56,823 nucleotides of DNA from Oscillospiraceae bacterium (GCA_017435745.1 JAFSEN010000039.1:1-56823); one strand, 5' to 3'; numbered from the stretch's first letter, positions 46,878 through 54,976 are shown. Notes: generated by a model from the sequence alone, not told the origin. Numbers and translations are program-made.

Positions 46878-47373
46878 TCCCTCCTCCACCGTCTTCGACG
46901 GTCCCCCTCCTCCTCCGAGGAGGCAGAAACAATTCCGAAGGGAAAAGCCTCCCGTTTACTGTAGGGCGGGACCTTGGTCCCGCCGCAATCCTATCCGGTT
47001 AGATTTATTCGCATTTTTTGCGGAGTCATCTGAATACAGCCGACAACCCATAAAGAATCCCCCAGTCACGCACCTTTTCTTAAAAACGTGACAGCCCCCT
47101 TTAGACAAGGGGGCCTTTTTTAAAAAAGCCTTCCCAGAGGGGAAGGTGGCAAAACCGAAGGTTTTGACGGAAGAGGGATAACAATTAACCCGGAGGGCAA
47201 GCATTCTGTTTACTGTAGGGCGGGACCTTGGTCCCGCCGCAATCTTATCCGGTTAGATTTATTCACATTTTTGCGGAGCCATCGGAATACAGCCGACAAC
47301 CTATAAAGAATCCCCCGGTCACGCACTTTTTCTTAAAAGCGTGACAGCCCCCTTTAGGCAAGAGGGCCTTTTT
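46878..47373. repeat. Long tandem mosaic of palindromic repeats (copies B and C of the 112-nt core)
   Basis: 46878-46923 is a CCACCGTC-TTCG-ACGGT/CCTCCTCCGAGGAGG unit. Core copy B is 46954-47065, followed by a CACGC...GCGTG/CCCCCTTTAGACAAGGGGG unit to 47117. The AAAACC-GA-AGGTTTT segment is at 47152-47168. Core copy C is 47208-47318, followed by the second CACGC...GCGTG unit to 47373. The order B-link-C matches copy A at 29121-29353. No gene is found across about 600 bp. Confidence 0.88.
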
Positions 47374-47450
47374 TATCCGCCCGATATTTTTGCATTATGC
47401 ACTTTGAATTTTGCATTAAAAAAGCACCCTTCCGGGTGCTTTTTTTGATA

Positions 47451-48623
47451 TCAATATCTTTCGTCGTCGCGGTGAAGATCCCAAAGAGCTTCGTAAATTG
47501 CAACAACATCCTCTTTTGTGGGGACTCTCGGGTTGGTTTGGGTGGTCGCATCTTTAAGCGCGGCATCTGCCATTTCATCAATGGCTGCAAAATATTCCTC
47601 TTTGGAAATTCCGCCTACATCCTTGATGCAGCAGGGCATATCCATCTCTCTGGTGAGGATCTTGATATAGTTCATAAAGGAACGTACGGTGGAAACTTCG
47701 TTGAAGTTTACAATTCCGAGAGAAGCGGCAATCTCGCAATATTTTTTGACGCATGCGGGAAGGTTGTCATGGGGAATGGTCATATTGGTGATGTCACTGT
47801 TATAGCTTATGATGCAGGGAAGAAGCATTGCGTTTGCCCTTCCGTGGGGAATATGGAACCTTGCGCCAAGCTGGTGGGCCATTCCGTGGTTAAGGCCGAG
47901 GCCTGCTTCGTTAAAGGCCATTCCCGCCATGCAGGAAGCAACGTGGATTTTTCCTCTTGCTTCAATATCGTTTGCGTTAAGATAGGAACGGCAAAGATAG
48001 CGGCAGCAAAGTTTAATTGCTCTTTCCGCAAGAGCATCGGAAAATTCGCTGTTGCCGGTACTTACAAAAGCTTCGATTGCGTGGGTGATGATATCCATAC
48101 CGGTATCTGCGGTTATGGTTTTCGGAACGGTTTTTACAAGTTCCGCATCAAGAATTGCAACGTCGGCAATAAGTTCTTCGGAAACAAGGGGATATTTTGT
48201 TTTCTTTTCCGGGTCGGTGATAACCGCAACTTCGGTAACTTCGCTTCCGGTTCCGCTTGTGGTGGGAATTGCAACAAAAGGCGGATCAAAGGTGGGGTCG
48301 GCTCTGTGCGCAAACATTTTTACAGCTTTGGTAAAATCGATCGCGCTGCCGCCGCCCACAGCCATAATGCAGTCCGGGCGGAGAGCGAGAGCCTTTTGTA
48401 CTCCGACGATTACTTTATCCATCGGGGGATCCGGAACAACGTCGTCATAAATAAGATAGGGAACGTCCGTTGCTTCAAGGCGGTCGGTCACATGTTTTAT
48501 AAGGCCGCTTTTTACGGTGAAAGGATCCGCAACGATAAAAGCGCAGCTGCTGTCTTTATCGAGAAGATGGTCAAGGGCGTTTTCGCCAAAATATACTTTT
48601 GTTTTTAAATCAAATTCCTGCAT
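47451..48623 (-). CDS. Iron-containing alcohol dehydrogenase
   Basis: A 390-residue type III alcohol dehydrogenase. NAD-binding GGGSAIDFTKAVKMFA (about 93-108), TTSGTGSEVT, and metal ligands in DTGMDIITHAIEAFVS and GLNHGMAHQLG...FHIPHGRANAMLLP (Asp plus three His). Reduces aldehydes or oxidises short alcohols, balancing NADH in fermentation; the 1-propanol dehydrogenase/PduQ-like subgroup is closest by eye, but no microcompartment genes are nearby. ATG 48623 follows GGAGGA; an upstream ATG overlaps that ribosome site. Confidence 0.93.
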   Translation of the reverse strand: MQEFDLKTKVYFGENALDHLLDKDSSCAFIVADPFTVKSGLIKHVTDRLEATDVPYLIYDDVVPDPPMDKVIVGVQKALALRPDCIMAVGGGSAIDFTKAVKMFAHRADPTFDPPFVAIPTTSGTGSEVTEVAVITDPEKKTKYPLVSEELIADVAILDAELVKTVPKTITADTGMDIITHAIEAFVSTGNSEFSDALAERAIKLCCRYLCRSYLNANDIEARGKIHVASCMAGMAFNEAGLGLNHGMAHQLGARFHIPHGRANAMLLPCIISYNSDITNMTIPHDNLPACVKKYCEIAASLGIVNFNEVSTVRSFMNYIKILTREMDMPCCIKDVGGISKEEYFAAIDEMADAALKDATTQTNPRVPTKEDVVAIYEALWDLHRDDERY

Positions 48624-48735
48624 ATAAAAATCCTCCATGTTTTTGATGGGGAAACTTATCCGAATACATTATATAACAATTAAACAGAAAAATAAAGTGT
48701 ATATCGGGCGAAATTATAATATTTTTTTAACAAAA

Positions 48736-48772
48736 GCAAAACCCCGCATTTTCGAGAATACGGGGTTTTGTT
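48736..48772. terminator. Terminator of the ABC importer operon
   Basis: AAAACCCCG (48738-48746) pairs with CGGGGTTTT (48761-48769), 28 bp beyond the ATPase stop. Confidence 0.85.
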
Positions 48773-48799
48773 ATAGAATATAGAGGAAAATGAAAGGGG

Positions 48800-49588
48800 T
48801 TATCCAAGAATTGCGCGGTCGGTAAAATGTCCGCCAACTTCGCCGAATTTTTTCATAAGGTCTTCGACGGTAAGGTTTTTCTTTTCTTCGCCGGAAACAT
48901 CATAGACGATTTTGCCTTCGTTCATCATAATAAGGCGGTTGCCGTGTTTGATGGCGTCGCTCATATTATGGGTGATCATAAGAGCGGTAAGGTGGTTTTC
49001 GGTGATAACTTTATCGGTGATTTCAAGAACTTTTGCCGCGGTTTTGGGGTCAAGTGCGGCGGTGTGTTCATCAAGAAGAAGGAGTTTTGGTTTTACAATG
49101 GTCGCCATCATAAGGGTAAGAGCCTGGCGCTGGCCGCCGGAAAGAAGCCCGACTTTTGCAGAAAGACGGTCTTCAAGACCGAGATCGAGAGAAACGAGCA
49201 TATCGTGATATTTTTCCCTTTCGGCTTTGGTAACTTCCCAGCCGAGCCCGCGTTTTTTGCCCCTTCTTGCGGCAAGAGCAAGGTTTTCTTCAATCTGCAT
49301 ATTGGCTGCGGTTCCGGTCATAGGGTCCTGGAAAACGCGGCCGAGAAGAGAAGCTCTTTTGTGTTCCGGAACAGCGGTTACATCCTGTCCGTCGATAAAA
49401 ATGCTGCCTTCGTCAACGGGCCAGACACCTGCGATTGCGTTGAGCATTGTGGATTTTCCTGCGCCGTTGCCGCCTATTATTGTTACAAAATCGCCGTCTT
49501 CAAGATGAAGATCAATTCCCTGAAGGGCTTTTTTCTCGGTTATTGAACCGGGGTTGAAAGTTTTGAAAACGCCTTTTATATCAAGCAT
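48800..49588 (-). CDS. ABC transporter ATPase (TrpXYZ-type amino acid importer)
   Basis: A 262-residue ATPase. Walker A GGNGAGKST (about 39-47), Q-loop VFQDPMTGTAANMQIEENLAL, signature LLSGGQRQALTLMMATIVKPKLLLLDEHTAALDPKTA with Walker B, and the H-loop MITHNMSDAI. The Q-loop and EHTAALDP sequence match the uncharacterised importer clade that includes TrpXYZ. ATG 49588 follows AAAGGAGG. It overlaps the permease gene by 8 bp, so expression is coupled. Confidence 0.93.
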   Translation of the reverse strand: MLDIKGVFKTFNPGSITEKKALQGIDLHLEDGDFVTIIGGNGAGKSTMLNAIAGVWPVDEGSIFIDGQDVTAVPEHKRASLLGRVFQDPMTGTAANMQIEENLALAARRGKKRGLGWEVTKAEREKYHDMLVSLDLGLEDRLSAKVGLLSGGQRQALTLMMATIVKPKLLLLDEHTAALDPKTAAKVLEITDKVITENHLTALMITHNMSDAIKHGNRLIMMNEGKIVYDVSGEEKKNLTVEDLMKKFGEVGGHFTDRAILG

Positions 49589-50531
49589 TTTTGCCCGCCT
49601 CCTTTGCATTCTTTTTCTGTGCCAGTTTAAGGCGGAAGAACGAAGTTTTGAAGTTCTTTCTAAGATAAGGAACCGCAAGGAAGATTGCAACGATTATTGC
49701 GGTAAAAAGTTTCATGTCGTTGGTGGGGAGTTTAAGCCAGAGAACAACGCCCATGATGATATAATAAAGGATACCGCCGATTACTGCGGAAGAAAGGCAG
49801 AGCCAGAAAGTCATGTGTTTTCCGAAAAATGCTTCGGCAATAACTTCGCCGATTATTATGGAAGCAAGACCGATTACAATAGCGCCTCGGCCGATTGCAA
49901 CATCCGCAAAACCCTGGTACTGAGCAAGAAGTCCGCCGGAAAGCGCAACGATTCCGTTGGAAATTGCAAGAGCAAAAACCTTGCAGAAATCAACGTTGAT
50001 TCCCTGTGCTTTTGCCATCGCCTGGTTGCAGCCGGTTGCGCGGATTGCGGAACCTGCTTCGGTTCCGAAGAACCAATAAAAAGCAGCGATAAGAGCCGCC
50101 GCAAAGATAAGGGCGATTACAATAGCTTCGTTAACGGTACGGAGAGAAAGGATAAGGTCATATTTATCTACGGAAACAGCCTGGTTCGGTTTGTTGCCGA
50201 GGATATGAAGGTTGACGGAATAAAGAGCAATTTGGGTAAGGATACCCGCAAGGATCGGGGCAATTCCGAGAGCGGTATGGAGAAGGCCGGTTACAAGTCC
50301 GGCGAGCATTCCGGCAATAATTGCCGCAATCATTGCTGCCCAGGCGGGCCAGCCCATGATGATGAGCATAACGGTAACTGCCGCGCCGGTTGCAAAAGAA
50401 CCATCGACAGTAAGGTCCGAAAACTCCAGAAGTCTATATGAAATATATAGACCGAGGGCCATTATTCCCCAAATTGCGCCCTGGGCAACATAGCCCGGAA
50501 AAGCATTAAAAAGAGTACTGATGTCAAGCAT
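49581..50531 (-). CDS. ABC transporter permease (BPD_transp_2 family)
   Basis: A 316-residue permease with about nine helices. The family begins AQGAIWGIMALGLYISYRLLEFSDLTVDGSFATGAA, and the coupling-helix region has GTEAGSAIRATGCNQAMAKAQGINVDFCKVFALAISNGIVALSG. BPD_transp_2 permeases serve amino acid, purine-nucleoside and similar importers. GGAGG precedes the ATG. Encoded between the binding-protein gene and the ATPase. Confidence 0.93.
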   Translation of the reverse strand: MLDISTLFNAFPGYVAQGAIWGIMALGLYISYRLLEFSDLTVDGSFATGAAVTVMLIIMGWPAWAAMIAAIIAGMLAGLVTGLLHTALGIAPILAGILTQIALYSVNLHILGNKPNQAVSVDKYDLILSLRTVNEAIVIALIFAAALIAAFYWFFGTEAGSAIRATGCNQAMAKAQGINVDFCKVFALAISNGIVALSGGLLAQYQGFADVAIGRGAIVIGLASIIIGEVIAEAFFGKHMTFWLCLSSAVIGGILYYIIMGVVLWLKLPTNDMKLFTAIIVAIFLAVPYLRKNFKTSFFRLKLAQKKNAKEAGKNA

Positions 50532-50587
50532 TTCTAAATTTCCTCCGAAAAGGGTTAATAATAATTTTTTCTGATAAAGCCGCAGAT

Positions 50588-50618
50588 AGCCCCCTTTATT
50601 ACAAAGGGGGCTTTTTTT
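50588..50618. terminator. Intercistronic hairpin between binding protein and permease genes
   Basis: AGCCCCCTTT (50588-50597), loop ATTAC, AAAGGGGGCT (50603-50612). On the operon (minus) strand it lacks a T run, so it probably stabilises the binding-protein mRNA. On the plus strand it ends in TTTTTT. Confidence 0.6.
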
Positions 50619-50666
50619 GCTTTTAATTTTTAAATGGTTTTCTCCGCAAGGAGAAGAAGAATTTTA

Positions 50667-51623
50667 TCAGCCGAGAGGTGCATAGTCTTCCGGAACGTTG
50701 ATTCCGAGAGCGGCGCAGTTTGCTTCGTTATAAAGTTTCTGAACGTCAGCGGCATAAGCGATTTCCATTTCGCCGGGGTTTGCGCCGTTTACAAGAATTT
50801 CGTATGCCATTTCGCCTGCTGCATAACCGATGTCATAATAATCGATGGAAAGGGTTGCGATTCCGCATCCGCCGCAAATACCGGCTTCGCCTGCTACGAT
50901 AGGAGTACCTGCGGGAATTGCAACGTTTGCAATGGTTTCGGTGCAGGATGCTGCGGTGTTATCGGTGGGGATATAGATAACGTCTGCTGCTGCGCAGGCC
51001 GCGGTTGTTACGGAAGCAACGTCGTTGGAGTCTGCGAAAGTGAAAACTTCAACTTCATAACCCATGTCGGTAAGATAGCCGCTGATAACGTCGGACTGAT
51101 ATACGGAGTTGGGTTCTGCGGAGCAATAGAGAATACCGACAACTTTTGCATCCGGGAAGAGTTCCTGGATCATTGCTGCCTGTTCATCAAGAGGAGCAAG
51201 GTCTGCGGTACCGGTGATGTTGGAACCGGTTTTTCCGGTCCAGCCTTCAATTTCAAGAGCGGTTGCATAGTCGGTGATGGAAGTTCCGACTACCGGAATT
51301 GTTGCGGAAGCAGCGGCGGCAGCTTGGAGAGCTGCGGTTGCGTTGCCCATCATAAGATCAACACCTTCTGCTACAAGCTGGTTGCAGATGGTTACGCAGG
51401 TTGCTGCATCACCGGAAGCGTTCTGTTCGATAAAGTTTACTTTGTCGCCGAGCTTTTCGGTAAGAGCAGCCTTAAAGCCTTCGGTTGCAGCATCAAGAGC
51501 TTCGTGCTGAACAAGCTGGCAGATGCCTACTTTGTAGGCGTCTTTTGCTGCCGGCTCGGAAGAGCAGGCCGCCATTGAAAGAACCATTGCGATAACCATG
51601 AGAATACTTACGAGTTTTTTCAT
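50667..51623 (-). CDS. ABC transporter substrate-binding lipoprotein (TrpX-like), copy 1
   Basis: A 318-residue binding protein. Lipobox S-M-A-A-Cys20. The mature protein has two Rossmann-like lobes typical of ABC_sub_bind proteins: VGICQLVQHEALDAATEGFKAAL and IPVVGTSITDYATAL in lobe 1, VVGILYCSAEPNSVYQSDV in lobe 2. This family binds tryptophan or tyrosine-like substrates in characterised members. It precedes its permease and ATPase genes and sits behind a leader-peptide attenuator. Very similar along its length to the second copy upstream, with some stretches identical at DNA level. Confidence 0.92.
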   Translation of the reverse strand: MKKLVSILMVIAMVLSMAACSSEPAAKDAYKVGICQLVQHEALDAATEGFKAALTEKLGDKVNFIEQNASGDAATCVTICNQLVAEGVDLMMGNATAALQAAAAASATIPVVGTSITDYATALEIEGWTGKTGSNITGTADLAPLDEQAAMIQELFPDAKVVGILYCSAEPNSVYQSDVISGYLTDMGYEVEVFTFADSNDVASVTTAACAAADVIYIPTDNTAASCTETIANVAIPAGTPIVAGEAGICGGCGIATLSIDYYDIGYAAGEMAYEILVNGANPGEMEIAYAADVQKLYNEANCAALGINVPEDYAPLG

Positions 51624-51655
51624 TTTTCATTTCCTCCGAAAATTTTAAAAATCGA

Positions 51656-51719
51656 TACAAAAAAGCGGTTTCCAAAAAGGTTTTGGAAACCGCTTTGATT
51701 TGCAATTCAAAATTGCAAA
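51656..51719 (-). terminator. Leader terminator and preceding hairpin
   Basis: A perfect 16-bp stem, AAAGCGGTTTCCAAAA (51662-51677) with TTTTGGAAACCGCTTT (51681-51696), precedes a T run on the minus strand: a strong terminator 39 bp before the binding-protein start. TTGCAATT/AATTGCAA (51700-51718) forms a smaller hairpin just upstream. Sequence near 51731-51742 (AAGGCTTTTGG on the minus strand) can pair with CCAAAACCTT of the terminator arm and loop, a possible antiterminator. Confidence 0.75.
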
Positions 51720-51747
51720 ACGCTTGCAGAGGCCAAAAGCCTTTTTT

Positions 51748-51837
51748 TCAGGAATTTTTCATGCGGCAATAAGCGCTCATAAATCGAGCGCGGCGATACA
51801 TGAAATATTCTTTTTCAAAAACTTTCATGTTTTTCAT
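51748..51837 (-). CDS. Candidate 29-residue leader peptide rich in Tyr/Phe
   Basis: ATG at 51835-51837, stop TGA at 51748-51750. Residues include Phe7, Tyr11, Phe12, Tyr14, Phe19 and Tyr23, with a basic stretch Arg15-Arg18. AAAGG/GAAAGGA precede the ATG. It lies between a consensus promoter and a terminator in the leader of the ABC importer, the position of classical attenuator peptides. No Trp codon, and no T-box motif, is present. Confidence 0.5.
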   Translation of the reverse strand: MKNMKVFEKEYFMYRRARFMSAYCRMKNS

Positions 51838-51881
51838 AGCCTTTAAAATCCTTTCTGAAGCGTTTGCTTTTGATGTTTAAA

Positions 51882-51910
51882 AGTATAACGCTTTAAAGAG
51901 GTAAAGTCAA
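51882..51910 (-). promoter_or_regulatory. Promoter of binding-protein gene copy 1
   Basis: Minus strand: TTGACT (complement of 51905-51910), a 17-bp spacer, TATACT (51882-51887). The palindrome CTTTAAAG (51891-51898) sits in the spacer, as in copy 2. Confidence 0.75.
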
Positions 51911-51984
51911 GGCTTTTTTCGCGTTTTTTTGCTGTTTTTTAAAAATTTTTTCGGAAAATATTCGATTTTTGCAAAACGGAATGA

Positions 51985-52941
51985 TCAGCCGATTGCAACA
52001 TAATCCGCAGGGGGGTTGATTCCCAGAGCGGAACAGATTTCTGCGTTATATTTTTTGATAACTTCCGGAGCATAGCCGATTTCCATTTCGCCGGGGTTTG
52101 CGCCGTTTACAAGAATTTCATAAGCCATTTCGCCGGCAATATAGCCGATATCATAATAGCTGATGGAAAGAGTTGCAACGCCGAAACCTTTGCAGGCATT
52201 TTCTTCACCGGAAATTATTGGAGTTCCGGCCGGAAGAGCAACGTTGTTGATGGTTTCCGCGCAGGAAGCGGCGGTGTTATCGGTGGGGATATAGAGAACG
52301 TCGGAAGCGGCGCATGCGGTGGAAACTACGTTTGCAACGTCGTTTGTATCCGCAAAGGTGAAAACTTCGCAGGAAAGTCCCGCTGCTTCAAGTTCTTCAA
52401 TTACAATGTTTGCCTGATAAACAGAGTTGGGTTCCGCGGAGCAATATACGATTCCGACTTTTTTTGCATCCGGGAAAAGTTCGGTTACCATTGCCGCCTG
52501 TTCGGAAAGGGGAGCAAGATCCGCTGTGCCGGTAATGTTTCTTCCGGTTGCTCCGGTCCAATCGGCAATTTCAAGGGCGGTTGCATAGTCGGTGATGGAA
52601 GTTCCGACTACCGGAATTGTTGCAGAAGCAGCGGCGGCAGCCTGGAGAGCTGCGGTTGCGTTGCCCATGATGAGATCAACGCCTTCGGAAACAAGCTGGT
52701 TGCAGATAGTGATGCAGGTTGCGGCGTCGCCGGAAGCGTTGTGTTCGATGAAAGCAACGTCTTCACCGAGTTTTTCGGTAAGAGCAGCCTTAAAGCCTTC
52801 GGTTGCGGCGTCAAGAGCTTCGTGCTGAACAAGCTGGCAGATGCCTACGGTATATTTTCCTTTTGCGGCGGGTTCGCTTCCGCAAGCGGCAAAGGAAAGC
52901 ACCATTGCAAGTACAACAAGAATACTTACGATTTTTTTCAT
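51985..52941 (-). CDS. ABC transporter substrate-binding lipoprotein (TrpX-like), copy 2
   Basis: A 318-residue paralogue of the adjacent binding protein, equal in length and close throughout; lipobox S-F-A-A-Cys20. Differences cluster in lobe 2 (IVIEELEAAGLSCEVFTFADTNDVANVV) and near the C-terminus (ENACKGFGVATLSISYYDIGY), which may alter specificity. It has its own promoter and a hairpin in the 5' leader but no permease or ATPase, so it presumably shares those of copy 1. Arisen by tandem duplication. Confidence 0.92.
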   Translation of the reverse strand: MKKIVSILVVLAMVLSFAACGSEPAAKGKYTVGICQLVQHEALDAATEGFKAALTEKLGEDVAFIEHNASGDAATCITICNQLVSEGVDLIMGNATAALQAAAAASATIPVVGTSITDYATALEIADWTGATGRNITGTADLAPLSEQAAMVTELFPDAKKVGIVYCSAEPNSVYQANIVIEELEAAGLSCEVFTFADTNDVANVVSTACAASDVLYIPTDNTAASCAETINNVALPAGTPIISGEENACKGFGVATLSISYYDIGYIAGEMAYEILVNGANPGEMEIGYAPEVIKKYNAEICSALGINPPADYVAIG

Positions 52942-52963
52942 TTTGATTTTCCTCCATTTTTAA

Positions 52964-52993
52964 AGCAGGCTTTTTCGAAAGCCTGCTTTTAAT
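52964..52993 (-). promoter_or_regulatory. Hairpin in the 5' leader of binding-protein copy 2
   Basis: AAAGCAGGCTT...AAGCCTGCTTT, short loop, just before the ribosome site. It occupies the place where copy 1 has its terminator, but with only a short T run on the minus strand. Confidence 0.5.
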
Positions 52994-53000
52994 AATAAAG

Positions 53001-53029
53001 ATTATAGTGCTTTAAAGAACGAAGGTCAA
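53001..53029 (-). promoter_or_regulatory. Promoter of binding-protein gene copy 2
   Basis: Minus strand: TTGACC (complement of 53024-53029), a 17-bp spacer, TATAAT (53001-53006), with CTTTAAAG (53010-53017) in the spacer. Confidence 0.8.
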
Positions 53030-53101
53030 CAGCAAAAGCGTTTTTCTTTTAAATAGTGTATATATATTGTAAGAAAAAGGCGCATTTTCATGCGCACTTT
53101 T

Positions 53102-54424
53102 CTATTTATTTTTCGTAATAAAAGAAATAAGCTTTTCTTTTTCGTTCGGAACTTCGCCTTCGATTACCTTTCCAAGAAGAGTTTCGAGGATTTTTCCCAT
53201 TTTTGGGCCGGGTTTAAAACCTATTGAAATTAAATCCGCTCCGTTTACGGCAAGGTTTTTAAACGAAAAACATTCGTTTTTTTCGATAATTTCCATTTTG
53301 ATTTTCCGGAATTTTTCAAATTCCGAATGTGGAAGGCGAAATTCTTCTCTTTTTCCCATTTCGTCCGCTTCCATTAAAAGCAAAAGTTTTTCAAAAAGTT
53401 CCGGGCCGATTTTTCCAAGAAGGCGTTTTACAGCTTTTGGTTCCGGTTCAAAGCGGTCTTCGTGCCTTTTAACAAGTTCGCAAACGGTTTTTATTGTTTC
53501 CGAATCTGCTTTCAGCCTTTTGAGCACCGTTTCGGCAATTTCCGCGCTTTTTTGAGCATGTCCGTAAAAATGTCCGGTGCCGGAACTGTCAACAGTAATG
53601 CAAAGAGGCTTTGAAATATCATGGAAAAGGGCCGCAAGCCGAAGAACGGGTTCCGGCGGAACCGATTTGAGAACCACCGCAGTGTGTTCAAAAGCATCAA
53701 GATGATGACGAAAATGGCGCTGTTCAAAGCCTTTGAGCATTGAAAGTTCCGGAATGACTTCAAATATTACTTCCGCGTGCTCAAGAAGAACCTTTGCGGC
53801 ATTTTTGCCGCAAAGAAGCTTTGTCAGTTCCGAAAAAACTCTTTCGGAACTGACGTTTTTCAAAAGCTTGCGGTTTTTTAAAATTGAAGCGGCGGTTTTT
53901 TCTTCAATTTCAAAACCGAGAACCGAAGAAAAACGAAGCGCGCGCATTATCCGAAGGGCATCTTCGCCAAAACGGGTGTCCGGATTGCCCACCGCCCGGA
54001 TTATTCCGTGCTCAAGGTCGGAAATTCCGCCGAAAACATCGATTATTCCGGTTTTTTTGCCGAAAGCAAGGGCGTTCACAGTAAAATCCCTTCTTGCAAG
54101 GTCCTTTTCAAGCGAAGAAGTAAACTCAACTTTTGCCGGGTGGCGGTTGTCGGAATAATCTTTATCAATGCGGAAAGTTGTGGTTTCAATTGGTTTTCCT
54201 TCAACGAGCACCGTTAAGGTGCCGTGTTTTATTCCGGTTTCGATAACGTGCTCGTTTTTGAAAACTTCTTTCATTTCCTCCGGTTTTGCGGAAGTTGCAA
54301 CGTCGTAATCCGTCGGTTTTTTACCGAGAAGGCTGTCCCTGACGCATCCGCCGACGGCATAGGCTTCGAAACCGGAATTTTCGAGCATGGATATAACTTT
54401 TTCGGCTTCTTCCGGAAGATACAT
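53102..54424 (-). CDS. cca: CCA tRNA nucleotidyltransferase with HD domain
   Basis: A 440-residue class II nucleotidyltransferase that adds or repairs the CCA end of tRNAs. Head domain YAVGGCVRDSLLGKKPTDYDVATSA (the GGxVRD and DxD motifs), then RRDFTVNALA, neck motif GEDALRIMRALRFSS, and a C-terminal HD phosphohydrolase domain with LAALFHDISKP. Both sequenced tRNAs here already encode CCA, so the enzyme is probably for repair and for tRNAs lacking it. ATG 54424 (after a TTG) follows AAAGGAGG. Confidence 0.95.
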   Translation of the reverse strand: MYLPEEAEKVISMLENSGFEAYAVGGCVRDSLLGKKPTDYDVATSAKPEEMKEVFKNEHVIETGIKHGTLTVLVEGKPIETTTFRIDKDYSDNRHPAKVEFTSSLEKDLARRDFTVNALAFGKKTGIIDVFGGISDLEHGIIRAVGNPDTRFGEDALRIMRALRFSSVLGFEIEEKTAASILKNRKLLKNVSSERVFSELTKLLCGKNAAKVLLEHAEVIFEVIPELSMLKGFEQRHFRHHLDAFEHTAVVLKSVPPEPVLRLAALFHDISKPLCITVDSSGTGHFYGHAQKSAEIAETVLKRLKADSETIKTVCELVKRHEDRFEPEPKAVKRLLGKIGPELFEKLLLLMEADEMGKREEFRLPHSEFEKFRKIKMEIIEKNECFSFKNLAVNGADLISIGFKPGPKMGKILETLLGKVIEGEVPNEKEKLISFITKNK

Positions 54425-54460
54425 CAAAAAAACCTCCTTTCACGTTTTCGGATTTATTTA

Positions 54461-54976
54461 TCAGTCATAAAGGCAGGAATCGCAATAAAGTCTGTCGCTG
54501 GCGATACTTTTTCCGCAATCCTGGCAAACCCCGAAACCGAGGCATTTATCGCAATAGAGCCTGTCGTCGTCAATGCTTTTTCCGCAATCCTGGCAAACCC
54601 CGAATCCGAGGCATTTATCGCAATAGAGCCTGTCGTCGTCAATGCTTTTTCCGCAGTCCTGGCAAACCCCGAATCCGAGGCATTTGTCGCAATAGAGCCT
54701 GTCTGCGTCTATGGATCTTCCGCAGTCGAGGCATTTTCCGCTTCCGTAATCATATCCGCTGTCATAGTCATAGTCATAATCATAATCATAGCTGTCGTCG
54801 TAAATCGGGATCAGCGCATCGTAGCAATCTTTGCAGAAATACCAGCCTTCAAATTCGGCGATCGTTTTATATGCTCCCGCGCTTTGGCAGATATTGCAGT
54901 TTCTTTCGGGCGCGCCGCAGGAAGAAAAGGCAAAAATCATTGAAAGCACAAGCAGAACGGAAATTATCTTTTTCAT
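54461..54976 (-). CDS. Lipoprotein with Tyr-Asp tract and four tandem cysteine-knuckle repeats
   Basis: A 171-residue lipoprotein, lipobox F-S-S-Cys20. It begins with an isolated pair of CxxC motifs (NCNICQ, FCKDCY), followed by a Tyr/Asp-repeat tract, and then four repeats of 23 residues, each with CxxCG...LYCDKCLGFGV. Each repeat has four cysteines in a zinc-ribbon-like arrangement, unusual for an extracytoplasmic protein; they could bind metal or form disulfides. The repeats are almost identical at DNA level. No function known. Divergent from another cysteine-repeat lipoprotein. Confidence 0.8.
   Translation of the reverse strand: MKKIISVLLVLSMIFAFSSCGAPERNCNICQSAGAYKTIAEFEGWYFCKDCYDALIPIYDDSYDYDYDYDYDSGYDYGSGKCLDCGRSIDADRLYCDKCLGFGVCQDCGKSIDDDRLYCDKCLGFGVCQDCGKSIDDDRLYCDKCLGFGVCQDCGKSIASDRLYCDSCLYD
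54480..54755 (-). repeat. 69-nt tandem coding repeats (four units)
   Basis: Four 69-nt in-frame units encoding CxxCGKSIDDDRLYCDKCLGFGV-like peptides; the middle two are nearly identical in DNA. Suggests recent expansion. Confidence 0.85.

Noticed and set aside
46860-47450. Small proteins in the repeat-rich gap
   Set aside because: Open frames there are short, change between repeat copies and lack ribosome sites; the region is repeat sequence.
47397-48608. 403-codon plus-strand frame opposite the iron alcohol dehydrogenase
   Set aside because: Antisense shadow; the dehydrogenase on the minus strand has all motifs.
51624-51984. T-box riboswitch before the amino acid importer
   Set aside because: No AGGGTGGNACCGCG-type T-box sequence or Stem I features; a leader-peptide arrangement fits better.
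54224-54943. Repetitive plus-strand frame with AFIAIEPVVVNAF repeats
   Set aside because: Reads the 69-nt coding repeats of the minus-strand lipoprotein in reverse; periodicity comes from that gene.
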